NCBI GenBank assembly: GCA_963678705.1 | Contig: OY783204.1 | Location: 23,260,759 to 23,324,758 of the forward strand | DNA: 64,000 bases | Origin: Panorpa germanica | Taxonomy: Eukaryota > Arthropoda > Insecta > Mecoptera > Panorpidae | Reading direction: 5' to 3' | Shown here: in pieces, positions 11,813 through 22,114 of the stretch | Layout: each line of letters starts with the position of its first letter | Position numbering within the stretch: the stretch's first letter is position 1 | The notes under the pieces: generated by a model | Told to the model about the DNA's origin: nothing | What the model saw: the letters and a program-made list of their open reading frames with translations, nothing else | Database searches by the model: none | Position numbers and translations under genes: made by a program

Positions 11813-13181
11813 ATGCCGCCTAAAAATATTATTCTATACGGATTGGATGCGAGTGCCCCAACCCGCTCTGCTCTGCTGACAGCAAAAGCGTTAGGGATTT
11901 CTCTGGATTATAAATTTTTGAATATAATGAAAGGTGAACACATGACACCAGAATTCTTAAAAGTAAGTGAAATTATATTTCAAATAAAATTTATGACGAA
12001 TTCAATTCAATTCAATTAATATTTAACGAAATTGAATTCGTATAGAGTTCGTATTGAAATTAAATAACGAACTTGAGTTAACCTTGAATTCACCGCTAGT
12101 TCTATTTATGTATCGCTTACTTTCGTTTGTTCGCAGATTAATCCCCAACATACGGTACCAATATTGAATGACAACGGCATCATTGTCTGGGACAGGTTAG
12201 TTTCTAATACGATATACTGCAAATATAAATCTATCATATACTTAACATTTATGTAACATATACGTATTTTGACATTGAAACTAAAAAAATGCGATGTATG
12301 ACTTTTTCAGTCGCATTAGTGCACTTTATCATGAAAGAAAGTTTCTATATTAATGTTTATGAATACACTACTGTACTGTAGAACTATGTATTTCATATAT
12401 CCGTCATTTTATAATTCATATGCATATTAATCAAAGTGCCGCCTACCTTTTATACGTGTGCACACTAATCCGAACATGGCTGTGAAACATGGATTACTGA
12501 AATATGAATTAATATCATGATAAAATGTCGTTTGCAGTACTATATATAAGTTATTTTCAGTCACGCTATTGCGGTGTATTTAACAACTAAATATGGACCC
12601 AAAGAATGCTCTCTTTATTCCAACGACCCACAAAAACGTGCCCTTATTGACCAGAAACTACACTTCGATTCTGGAATTCTGTTTCCTCGTCTAAGAGGAT
12701 TGGTGGTAAGATTTCTACAGAGATTACAACTATTAAAATATTATTGGAAAATAACACATAACCTCAAATTTCTTTAAAGGAACCAATTTTCTTTTATGGG
12801 CATAAAGAAGTCAACCCAGATAGCGTGAAGAAAGTTTATGAAGCCTACGATTTTCTGGAGACATTTCTTAAAGAAACATCTTGGCTTGTTGGAAATTCTC
12901 TGACACTTGCTGATCTTTGTTGCTTTCCTACTGTGACTTCTATGGAAGTCATTTGTCCGATAGAAAGCGATAAGTAAGCTATATAATATATAAAAACGTT
13001 TTACACTGCAAAACGCCTGATACGATGCAATCATTTTAACGCTTCGATATTAAATATTATTTTTAGATATCCTAATACCTCTGCTTGGCTGAACAAGTGC
13101 AAGGGTTTATCCAAGTATGAAGAGATCAACAAGGTTGGCGTGGAAGCGTTTCGGCAACTGTATGTATCCAGCACTAATTAA
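11813..13181 (+). CDS. GSTe: GST-4: Epsilon-class glutathione S-transferase, five exons
   Basis: Exons 11813-11962, 12137-12195, 12561-12705, 12780-12973 and 13067-13181 give 220 residues. Candidate catalytic Ser14 in LDASAPTRSALL: SAP instead of SPP. The G-site is INPQHTVPILNDNG and WDSHAI. Residues [17 protein letters not shown] and [17 protein letters not shown] mark the C-domain. The last exon is short (115 nt), and the protein ends VSSTN without the MKTGQA tail of GST-5 to GST-7. The junctions are canonical GT-AG. A decayed, inverted relative of its intron 1, exon 2 and intron 2 start lies at about 21620-21850, so this gene has been copied at least once. Expected cytosolic glutathione conjugation. 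Confidence 0.97.
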
Positions 13182-13659
13182 TATTAGTAGTCAATCTATC
13201 ATTTGCTGGGAATGATGAAAGCACACAACAAAATGGCAACCGGTGTAAAATTTATCAACTGATACACATTTTCTCACTGCATTTAATTAGATGTTAGAAC
13301 GAGACAAGATATTTAGAACTGACATGAAACTAAAGCAAAAGATTTTGTTAGTAACAATTTGCATAAATTATATATGCAATAATTATAAAATATCACGAAA
13401 ATAATATAGTTATAACTTGGTATCAAGTAAATATTTAAATAAATTCACTTTGCACAAAATGACGTTTATCTTTTATTTTACGTTATGTCATAGTTATATT
13501 CAACTTATGTTGTTTCACTATTCAGTACAAATGTTGCGCATAAACAGCCTTCAAACATATTTTCGTATCATAGCAATGTCGAATATGTCTGATTTAGATT
13601 TGAGTAAGAGTTTTCTAAGCACGTTCTAAGCCACAGGTAGAAAATATATTTGGTTAATA
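13182..13659. other. GST-4 3' flank, no gene seen
   Basis: AT-rich sequence between the GST-4 stop and the next transposon. It contains an AATAAA near 13434. The longest reading frame (about 70 codons from 13417) has AT-driven composition and no recognisable domain. Confidence 0.4.
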
Positions 13660-14503
13660 CCCAGTAAACAATTTGGTGAAGTGCCCTATTTAGTGACGTT
13701 CGAGTCACTCGTACAATTCAATTCTAACGCTTTACAAGTTCTCTACCTGTCACAGATTTTGTGTTAGTTTTTCATAATAATATTGTTTCTTTTTCCAACA
13801 TCATTCATTAAGGTAGCAGTTGTTTCTTTCACACCAGGATATATTTTTTATTAGTTCATTTTCATTCCAAAGTGAGAGAGAAACGAGATGCGGTTAGACA
13901 AGTAAAATATATTTTTCACCGTTACACTTGTATACTTGTATAGTATTTCGTTTAGTACAGTATGTTTATAGTATATGCTATCCTTTTTCAACAAATATTT
14001 CTTTAATGGTAATAGGCACACGCTGTCTCCCTCAATCTAAGAATATAATGTGTTTAAACGAATACTCTAAGCAGCGATGCTAAGACAGAGGTTTTAAACC
14101 TAACGCAGACCTGCCGATCGTGGATTTTTGAATCTCCAAAACAATGTAAAAAACTAATATAACGAGTATTGTTGAAGACGAATAATATTCATTAAAAAAA
14201 TCACGATCCCTACTAAAGATTACATCTATTTATTTCTTCATTTAAATATTTATATTTTGCAGACTCTAAAAAGTAGAATTCCATTAAGTTTTATACCCCT
14301 GCTAGTGTCAAGTTTATAACTCCGGTCATAAATCATAAACCGACTCGTTTTTAATTCAGCAGTGAACCGTCGTTGCGATGTCTGTAGGTCATAAAAAGGG
14401 CCTTTCCTATGAACGACTGAATAGAAAACGAACACGTTCCAGACAAAAAATTCATGATATGTAATAGAAATTAAGTAGAATTTACTCCAAAATGTTTACT
14501 GGG
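13660..14503. mobile_element. CCCAGTAAACA terminal-inverted-repeat element, long form
   Basis: It begins CCCAGTAAACAATTTGGTGAA and ends CCAAAATGTTTACTGGG, giving 11-bp perfect inverted termini that extend imperfectly. It is about 844 bp and non-coding. A 755-bp copy is at 44403-45157, and two short forms (about 240 bp) with the same ends are at 29534-29775 and 62393-62630. Confidence 0.85.
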
Positions 14504-15357
14504 TATTCGGTTACGTTCAGGAAAAGAAATTTCTTATTCTAAAGTTTAACTTTTTACACGACTTGAAACATCTCAAAGTCTAACAAAAAAACGGCTACGT
14601 TTTTTTTGTTGTTGTTCGGTAGTCACCTCTATATCGCACAAAAGTCGATTCAGATTCTAGGTCGTGTCTGAGAATGTCGTACTCGAATTTTACACGCTTC
14701 AAATCCATATTGTTTGTAGGGAGGATGGTATTTTATTACTTTCTAACATGAAACTCTTTGGAACCAATATTTGCCTATGCCCATGTTTATAAGTTATCAC
14801 TTTTATTAAAAATCTGTGAATCAATTTACATATATCATTTCAATTTGCACATTGTACTTAGCTAACATTTATTACAGTAAATTAAATTCATGAAATAATA
14901 TTTTTTATAGAATGTTATTACCATAATGTTATTAAATTAAAGAATTTAACGGTCTACAACACGTAAAGATAAGAAAAATAAATTAATCAAAGCAAGAGGT
15001 TAATCAAAGATTTTTTAATAACACGATAAGCAGCCCCGTATCTCCATATTTTTATTCAAGAACTTGCAAAAACTTGAAACTGCTTCCTTCGTTGACAATT
15101 ACTGATACATATATATATCTTTTAAAACCGTAAATTTTAGGTACCGGCGTGATCAATAATTGTATTTAGTCAAATCTTTTTTGACTTGCAACGAATTTGA
15201 AGTTCTGTCGGCCCCCCCCCCTGAATTACAATCATTTGACTTTCGATATTCATTTTCTCTAAGTGGGGGTTCCGCTTTTAAGACTATAATAGGCGGCGTA
15301 CTGAATTTGCCTCCCTCCCCCCTGGCATATATAAGAAACGATAACCAATAAAGATAA
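14504..15357. other. Intergenic, no gene recognised
   Basis: AT-rich flank between two transposons. Homopolymer C runs near 15213 and 15312 lie in a segment of about 140 bp where both strands are open for about 65 codons; the overlapping frames are low-complexity artefacts. Confidence 0.4.
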
Positions 15358-15566
15358 CTATAGTTCAAATTACGAGAGACTCATACTTAAAACAAGTTGT
15401 GGGGTATAAACTGCCGATATAACTAAAAAGCACTGACTCACTTATTTTTCTATAACGTATATAGAAACGAATAACATAAAATTCATTATCGTATTAGAGA
15501 TTTATACCGCTCTTATAACTTCTTTTAAATAGAAGTCATCGCCAACTATCGTAATTTAGGCTATAA
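15358..15566 (-). mobile_element. MITE family B
   Basis: ACTATAGTTCAAATTACGAG to GTAATTTAGGCTAT, with imperfect inverted ends. The interior has TTCTATAACGTATATAGAAA and CTGACTCACTTATTT. Relative to 7077-7250 it is inverted. Confidence 0.8.
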
Positions 15567-15911
15567 AAATTAAATTATACTGAAATGCAACTTTCATGAT
15601 AAGCTTTTATTTTCCAATTTAAATAAACAAATGAATATGACACTAATGACGCAAGACGTCAGAGAAAAAAGTTACGAAATAAGGCCCTAAGCCTACACAC
15701 CGTCTAATCAGCCATTGACTAATCCATGCAATTTCAATTTAATTAAAATTATATATGTAATATTTAAATATGTAGCTATCGTGGAATTAATAGAGTTATC
15801 AGAATTAAAATTCTTTAAAACTGCATATAATTGTATCAGCACATCAATCTGATTCAACCTTTGATTACACGTTTAACAAATCAGCAGCATGTAAGCCTAT
15901 CAAATGTGGTT

Positions 15912-15994
15912 TATAAATAAGCAATTGTTTTAAGAAACACATTAGTTGGTTTGGAATTACGATTGTGGTCTGTAATTTTACAAAAAAAATTCTG
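15912..15994 (+). promoter_or_regulatory. GST-5 core promoter and non-coding first exon
   Basis: TATAAATA at 15912-15919 is followed about 29 nt later by an initiator-like ATTAGT, then a short exon that ends TTCTG before the donor GTGAGT. The matching acceptor (TTTTTTTAG at 16053-16061) is six nt before the ATG, so the leader intron would be only 67 bp. Spacing and signals agree with a TATA-type insect promoter; no transcript evidence is available. Confidence 0.6.
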
Positions 15995-16067
15995 GTGAGT
16001 AAAAAATAGCAGAATGTATAATGTTTTACTTATAACACTTTTAAGAAACAGTTTTTTTTAGGTGAAG

Positions 16068-18002
16068 ATGGCCCCCCAGAAGATAATCCTATACGGAGTT
16101 TATGCAAGCCCTCCAACCCGCTGTGTGCTTATGACAGCAAAAGCTTTAGGCATTGCCGTGGATTTAAAAATGTTAAATATCTTAACTGGAGAGCAGCACA
16201 CTCCAGAATTTCTTAAAGTAAGCAAAGGTCTATTTACAATATTAATGGTAATAAGAGTCAACGTTGTGTTGTCTCTTACTCTGATGCAATTAGTACATAA
16301 AATAATTATTAATTATTTCTACGTCTTCTTAAGGAGGTACAGGACGTACCCTCAATGCAAAAAGTGTATCTCTCGGTAATACGAAATGCAAAATACGAAG
16401 TACATGAGGGACGAGCAAATATTGGGACTGTACCTTTGAAAATGAATTTTTCAATTCCCTATTAAACTGCTATTTGCTAGTTAAAATGATTTTTTTATGC
16501 ATATAATAGTTAAATAAATGAAAAATTACCTATAATTAATATCAAATTTATATTAATTCAATTTAAATTCAAATTAAATATTTTGAAAAAGGAATAATAA
16601 ATTTGGCAACGCTAAATTTACGTGTGTTGACGCATGCGTGATTTGGTTCTTTGACAAATAAATTGTTATATTTTATAAAATATTTATTCCGATTTTGAAT
16701 TTCCCGCTCAAATTGGGATTTGCAATGTTGCCGGCTTATAACATACACTTACTGTTTCTTACTGGTTTTCGTATATAGGTATCCTTTTGATAATTTTCTT
16801 TTTGCAATAGTTACAGAGAAGATTCTTTTATATACACCTAGTTTTTGAAAGCCGTGTCACCATTTTTGAATAGTTAAAAGTTATATTATGTGGTGAAATT
16901 GAGCTGAAAATTATGATTTGTATGGAAAATGACTATTTTTAATCATGTATAAAAATTAAACTAGGAACCCTAGATCTCTAAAATTTTGAGACAGCATGTA
17001 TTTTTATTATTTGTATTGACCCTCCACCTTGACGTCCTATACCTCCTTAAGTCATTTAATCTTTAAATTCATTTATTTATGTTACATTTCCAGTAACCTT
17101 TCAACTTCTTATTCCAGATGAATCCGCAACATACAATTCCCACAATGGATGACAACGGCTTCATTCTTTGGGACAGGTATTGGAATATTTTGACAGGCCT
17201 TTGATATGCATCTTTATCGCACTTTTAATATAATATTTCTGATTCAATTTCCAGCCACGCAATTTCTACATATTTGATAAATAAGTATAGTGCTAAGGAT
17301 TGTTCCCTGTACCCAAAAGACGCCAAGATACGTGCTCTGATCGATCAAAGACTTCATTTTGAGACAGCTGTTCTATTTGGTCGTCTCAGAACAGTACTAG
17401 TAAGTTTACTTAGTGTGTTACTTGTGTAAGTACAAGTATACTTAACAAAATGAAGCCTTGCGTACTTTACAAAAATGAAACACCGCAATACACTTAGCAT
17501 AAACTTAAACCACAAGTGCCATCTTTTGAAGAGTAGATTATATATAGTAAGTTACTGACTTAGTTTTATGTAAATTAGGAACCAATTCTCTATGCTGGCG
17601 AGACTGTACCTGACCCAAAAGACCTGGAGAAGATTAATGGGGCATATGATTTCCTTGAAACTTTCCTACAGACGGATCCTTATTTGGTTGGAAATTCTAT
17701 AACTCTCGCTGACCTAAGTTGTGTCACTTCTGTTACCAGTTTGCATCATCTTGTTGCTATTGACGAATCAAAGTAAATATTACTTATTGACTTGTATTTC
17801 CTAACATTAGACTTTAGTTAAAATGGAAATTTAAAAATAACTTATGAGAATATTTAACTAACTGAACATTTTTCTTAGGTACCCTAAAATTACTGCTTGG
17901 GTAGAACGTTTGAAGAAGTCTCTCCCTTATTACGAAGAAATCAATCAAACTGGGACAGATCAATTTGCAATGATGTACCGCATGAAAACTGGGCAAGCTT
18001 GA
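16068..18002 (+). CDS. GSTe: GST-5: Epsilon-class glutathione S-transferase, five exons
   Basis: Exons 16068-16217, 17118-17176, 17255-17399, 17579-17772 and 17879-18002 give 223 residues. The ATG is preferred over the upstream GTG because a splice acceptor separates them from the leader. Candidate catalytic Ser14 in [32 protein letters not shown]. The usual HFDSG(I/V)LF is HFETAVLF here. The C-domain has [17 protein letters not shown], and the tail is [12 protein letters not shown]...MKTGQA. Exon 1 is identical to that of GST-6 over more than 120 nt, while exon 4 (VPDPKDLEKING) and intron 3 resemble GST-7, so the gene looks mosaic. Intron 1 holds a 714-bp TTAA-flanked insertion that GST-6 lacks. 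Expected cytosolic detoxification GST. Confidence 0.97.
16333..17046. mobile_element. piggyBac-like non-autonomous element in GST-5 intron 1
   Basis: Terminal inverted repeats GGAGGTACAGGACGT / ACGTCCTATACCTCC (one mismatch) flank 714 bp. TTAA occurs immediately on both sides (16329-16332 and 17047-17050). GST-6 intron 1 is closely similar and carries the empty site, TTCTTAAATCAT. A TTAA duplication is the hallmark of the piggyBac superfamily. I see no transposase reading frame inside. Confidence 0.85.
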
Positions 18003-18149
18003 TATTTTAACAAACAATTCATTGCTTCATTATTATGTAATATTAGTATAAACTTTTAGGAGCCTCCAACTCAGTGCACTGTAACTGGAAACAAATGAAT
18101 TTGCCCTGTAAATGTAAATGTAATGGTCATTTTGTCTGGATGTAATTCA

Positions 18150-18215
18150 GTTTTAATTCTATTCATTGTCAGTACGTTCTAAATGCTTAGCGTTAGACAA
18201 CGAATTTCTGAGATG
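18150..18215 (+). promoter_or_regulatory. Relic of a GST-7/8-type first exon
   Basis: ATTGTCAGTACGTTCT followed by a TTAGCGTTAGACAACGA-like stretch matches the candidate first exons near 24239 and 28743. The CGGTAAGTTCAA donor is missing, and no GST coding exon follows at the expected distance. It is probably a leftover promoter copy from a duplicated unit. Confidence 0.4.
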
Positions 18216-18447
18216 AGAGAATTTTCCAACATGTTTCCAAAGATGAAAAATAAAAATTTGTAAAGCTTAGTAAATTATTTATCATTTAAAATCCCTATTA
18301 ATTAGTTGACGGTAATTAGCAAACATTTATGCATAAATACGTCGTCTATTAAACAGCAGATAAAACGAGTAAAGTTATTTATTTGTTACATAGATGGCAC
18401 TCCAAGGATATAAATTACAACGCTTGATCAATTTGCAATCAAATATC

Positions 18448-18660
18448 CAAATTACGATAGTTTGGCTGTGACTTATAGTTAAAAGATGTTATAAGAGCGG
18501 TATAAATGTATAATACGATAATGAATTTTATCTTATTCGTTTCTATATACGTTATAGAAAAATAAGTGTGTCAGTGCCATTAAGTTGTATCGGCAGTTTA
18601 TACCCCACAACTTGTTTTAAGAATGAGTCACTGCCGAACTCTCGTAATTTGAACTATATA
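18448..18660 (+). mobile_element. MITE family B, most complete copy
   Basis: About 210 bp from CCAAATTACGATAGTTTGG to CGAACTCTCGTAATTTGAAC. The ends are inverted repeats of roughly 50 bp. The interior matches 7077-7250 almost base for base, including TTATAAGAGCGGTATAAA and TTCGTTTCTATATACGTTAT. Confidence 0.85.
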
Positions 18661-18663
18661 CAT

Positions 18664-19080
18664 TAATTTAATGTGTGTGTCATTAAACTTTACATTCTTT
18701 CAATATTAAATCACGTAATTACATCTCATTGCTAACCTAAACTAAAAACTATTCTAACATTTTTAATAATACCAACAACAATGCTTGATATTTATTCTCT
18801 GTTCTTATATTTTCTTGCTCCCTACTCCTCATTGTTTCTCTACCTTTACTATTTCTTCTTGGCTCTCCCCTTTTCTATTTCTATTTCCTTTACTATTTTC
18901 TTCTTGGCTCTATCTCCGCCATCCACCTCTTGTCTTCCTTATCTCCACAAATATTCTATTTCTGAACTGATGTTTAACTGTTTCTACTCTACCCTTCTTT
19001 CTCTTTCCTCGCTTCTTCTCTCTATCTCCGCCATCCACCGCTTTCCTTCACTACCTCCATTTAATAAGAGAAAATAAGAT
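18664..19080 (+). repeat. Pyrimidine-rich dispersed repeat, family G
   Basis: It begins TTAATGTGTGTGTCATTAAAC, continues with ATTAAATCACGTAATTACAT, and then becomes a CT-rich tract with TCTCCGCCATCCACC. An inverted copy occupies 19975-20391, and related copies are at about 30590-31020, 50605-51245 and 56190-56465. The Leu/Ser/Phe/Pro-rich reading frames here come from composition, not from a gene. Confidence 0.7.
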
Positions 19081-19683
19081 TTTCCTGCATTATTTAAAAT
19101 AAAAGAAGGATATGCTCTTGTTAAAATTGATATTATTTAAATTTTAGTGGAAGGTATATGTATATATATAGTACTACTGTAATATTCTTCTATCAATTAT
19201 TCTGTCTTTGAAGGTCCTAATTTCTTTGAAATTTTATGTAATATTTACTTTTCGTATTTAGCGAGTAGATCTTAAATAGTCATTATTACCTACATTTTAT
19301 ACCGTTTATAATATAAATCAAGGTCCCACAGATATAAAAACATTTTAATTTAAAAATCAATATAACTCGAACAGTTTTCTATTAATAGTTTATGGAAAAA
19401 AGCTTCATACTTCGTAGTTATCTTTTAAATAATTTATTGGAAATTACAGTACCAGTTTAAACTTTAATTATTCATGAAAACGTTTAGATTTTAATAACCG
19501 GCACGTACAAGCAATTATAAGTAAACGTAGAAAGAGAAGTATCACAAAACTTTTCTAGTGTGTCACGTGTCACGTGTCACAGGTGTTAGATTATAGGTGA
19601 AAAGGCTACAACCGAAGACTTATAACTTATTTTATGTACGAAGAAAACTTATCCTTAAGAACTTTTTGAATTGACGTGATTAA

Positions 19684-19889
19684 GGGGTCTATTTTGTAAC
19701 TGCTTACCTCATATCTTTTAACTTCTGACGATTTTTCAAAGCGCTATAATTTACAAATTAGGCTACTTATGCCAGTTTCAAGATATGTGATCCATTTTAC
19801 TCTTTATTTAAAGTCTTCTTATAGTTTTGTGTAAACTTACATCGTCAGAAGTTAACAGACGTCAGGTAAGCAGTTACTAAATAGGCCCC
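19684..19889. mobile_element. Tourist-like (PIF/Harbinger-type) MITE, family C
   Basis: Inverted ends GGGGTCTATTTTGTAACTGC / GCAGTTACTAAATAGGCCCC, length 206 bp, flanked by TAA on both sides. The paralogous unoccupied site near 11050 reads GACGTGGTTAAATGTGGACA, confirming a three-base target duplication. GGGGCC-type ends with a TAA/TTA duplication are characteristic of PIF/Harbinger MITEs. A second copy is at about 53430-53665. Confidence 0.85.
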
Positions 19890-19974
19890 TAACGTGGACA
19901 ATATCAAGATTTACTTTACATTAATGAAATGAATATTATTGATAAATGAACCGTCTAAGAGTTGTTGTACTTTC

Positions 19975-20391
19975 GTATCTTATTCCTTTCTCAAAGAATT
20001 ATTTGTGATAGAAATTACATGATGAATTATAGGAGGAAAAGAGACAAAAAATGTAAGAAGAATTGTAAGATTCAGAATGGGAAATGAATAGAAAGGCAAC
20101 AGGTAGCGGTAAAGGGAAGCAGTAAAAAAATTAAGGATGACGGCGGAAGTACAACCAAGAAGGAAAGAGAACGAGGAAAGGAAAAGAAGATGTAAGGATG
20201 AGTAGAGGACAATATGAATTAGTGGCAAGAGTATAAGAATTAGAAAGTGTATTTTTATTAATTATTAAAAAAGTTAGAATAGTTTTAAGTTTAAGTTGGC
20301 AATGAGATGTAATTACGTGATTTAATATTGAAAGAATGAAAAATCTGACGGCACACACATTGACTAATAAACACAAATAATACTGCAACAA
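19975..20391 (-). repeat. Pyrimidine-rich dispersed repeat, family G, inverted
   Basis: Reverse-complement relative of 18664-19080; on the minus strand it reads AATGTGTGTGCCGTCAG and then ATTAAATCACGTAATTACAT. The two minus-strand frames here are compositional. Confidence 0.65.
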
Positions 20392-20837
20392 TTGGGCCTG
20401 AAGATTGGGATCTAAACTTGAAGATAAAACTGTTTCCTCTTTTAATTCGAGGGGTGGATTTATAAGTTATTTAAATATCCGTTTGCCAAAAATAGTTCTT
20501 TGTTCATTTGTATAGGCTCACATTGTAGACTACTAATGCTAAGACTACTAATACTACTAAGACTAATCTAATGATAACTTTGGAGCTATATGGATAACTT
20601 TAGAAGCGTTTATGTTCACATCTAAAATGGTGTGATTTGGACCACTTTAAACCTATTCAGTAGTGAGGGTAATAGCACAAAGACGACTTTAATTATATCC
20701 AGTATTTTGTGTAATCTTTCAATGATATCGCATATACTAGCATAGTATAACAAGTAAGCCACAACTCTACCTGATATTTTCCGAGTTAAATTCCCTGGTG
20801 GTAGTACACACGCTATACCATCAAGATCAATATTTTT
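20392..20837. other. Intergenic insert of unknown origin
   Basis: This stretch has no counterpart in the paralogous region upstream of GST-4. It contains imperfect ACTACTAA repeats near 20530-20560. A 73-codon minus-strand frame near 20.7 kb has no recognisable domain. Confidence 0.35.
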
Positions 20838-21080
20838 TGTCAATATTTTTTGCTCTTTGTTTGATAAAATAAATAATGTACAGAGCAGAAAAAGACTGGG
20901 TTAGTGTGTCATCTATTTCACTGGGTTCTATACTTTGCTAGACCATGAATTATAACCGATTAATTAAATTATAGCTCAAATGCTTATCGAATGAATGATC
21001 AAATATTAACTAGAGAATTATAATGCGCATGTTCTTGCCCAAAACTAGCTTTTAACATTTGGTCTTGTTCTTAATTTCTG

Positions 21081-21131
21081 CAGTTGCATTCATCATCTTC
21101 ACTGACACATTGTCTGTTGTCTGCACTTCTC
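21081..21131 (+). promoter_or_regulatory. Candidate non-coding first exon of GST-6 (GST-4 type)
   Basis: GTTGCATTCATCATCTTCAC to ACTTCTC, followed by donor GTAAGTATAC, matches the GST-4 leader. If used, it would splice to the acceptor TTTTTTAG just before the GST-6 ATG, about 980 bp away and across an inverted GST-4-like relic. The coding part of GST-6 belongs with GST-5, so promoter and coding sequence have different origins. Confidence 0.45.
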
Positions 21132-21609
21132 GTAAGTATACTTATATCTTAACTATATTCTTGTTGAAACAGAGTGTTTTAAATGAGATGATACTATTTC
21201 TAATTAAAATATAATTTTAATTAAAAAGAAAAATTGAATTTCTTTTTCTATATATTATTAACTTAATTCATAACATTATTTATCGAATATACTGAGATTA
21301 ATGGGAGCATCTTTGAATGAGATATGGTGACTTACCCTTTTTGTTACATCTTTTAATATTTTTAATAATTACTTTAATATATTAGTAAAAGATTTTTAAT
21401 TGCATTTAGTTAATGGTAATATGGCATCCTCTATTAGAATTGCTAAACTCATGAAACGATTTATTAAATAAAAAATGTGTGTTACAAAATGATTCAAAAG
21501 TGATGTTGCATCTGCGTAGTACGAGTGAAACAATTTATAGATAATTAAGCAAACACTTTTGTCAATATTGTGCAGCTACTAGGTGTTTTCCATAATTGGT
21601 ACCTTTATA

Positions 21610-21850
21610 CTTGCAGTATACGGTATTGGAAACTAACCTGTCCCAAATAATGACGCAATTGCCATGCAATGTATGTTGGAGATTTATCTGCGGACAAACG
21701 AAAGTACATGACCTAACCAATGTAAGAACTTATATCTTAAAAGAAGCTACATATAAAACATGAAAAGAACTAGTGGTGAATTCATGGTTAAGTCAAGTTC
21801 GTTCTTTAAATTCATAACGAATTCAAATTCGTTAAATGTACATTTCTTCG
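21610..21850 (-). pseudogene. Inverted relic of a GST-4-like gene (intron 1, exon 2, start of intron 2)
   Basis: On the minus strand, CTTTCGTTTGTCCGCAG, ATAAATCTCCAACATACATTG and a segment ending ATTATTTGGGACAG are followed by GTTAGTTTCCAATAC. This matches the GST-4 acceptor, exon 2 (about 21635-21690) and donor. The upstream part matches GST-4 intron 1 (GAATTTGAATTCGTTATG, CGAACTTGACTTAACC, TGAATTCACCACTAGTTC). The exon has lost about 12 internal bases (the HTVPILND stretch), so it cannot encode a G-site. Confidence 0.8.
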
Positions 21851-21855
21851 ATGGA

Positions 21856-22035
21856 ATGGGCATGACTTAATTTCTATAAAAGGGAACTATATATTGATAA
21901 AGTTTGCTACCGGAACCTTAAATGTTCAATTATTTCATTAATAAGTCGCTATACTTTAGGAGGTACTAACAATTAAAGAAATCATTTTATATCTTCAATT
22001 TTTAAAGGGATATAACGTTATAGAAAATTCCAGTG
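21856..22035 (-). mobile_element. MITE family A, diverged partial copy
   Basis: It begins ATGGGCATGACTTAATTTC and keeps TACTATATATTGATAAAG-like, TTCAATTATTTCATTAATA and GGGATATAACGTTATA segments of the family consensus. Strongly eroded, about 180 bp left. It lies directly upstream of GST-6. Confidence 0.65.
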
Positions 22036-22114
22036 CATCCGAAGATTTAACCAACTTTATCAATATATGTTGTCCCCCCAACACTTTTAAAAAACAGTTA
22101 TTTTTTAGGTGAAG

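Larger units (their letters stand above)
19276..21350. repeat. Segmental duplication, GST-6 upstream copy
   Basis: Paralogous to 10690-11745 upstream of GST-4, expanded by a Tourist-like MITE (19684-19889), a family-G repeat (19975-20391) and further unique sequence to about 20837. The bHLH-type E-box CACGTG appears within the triplet GTGTCACGTGTCACGTGTCA near 19559. Confidence 0.8.

Noticed and set aside
12774-13034. Minus-strand frame of 86 codons over GST-4 exon 4
   Set aside because: Antisense shadow of GST-4 exon 4 and the adjacent intron.
16062-16067. GTG start two codons upstream of the GST-5 ATG (the same arrangement in GST-6)
   Set aside because: The GTG is the first codon after a splice acceptor. 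The ATG fits the family N-terminus MAP-QK-I and gives the common 150-nt exon 1.
18781-19077. Possible Leu/Ser/Phe-rich membrane protein genes in CT-rich tracts (also near 20.0-20.4, 30.6-31.0, 50.8-51.2 and 56.1-56.5 kb)
   Set aside because: All lie in the same dispersed pyrimidine-rich repeat, several frames are open at once, and two copies are inside or beside GST introns. Composition explains them.
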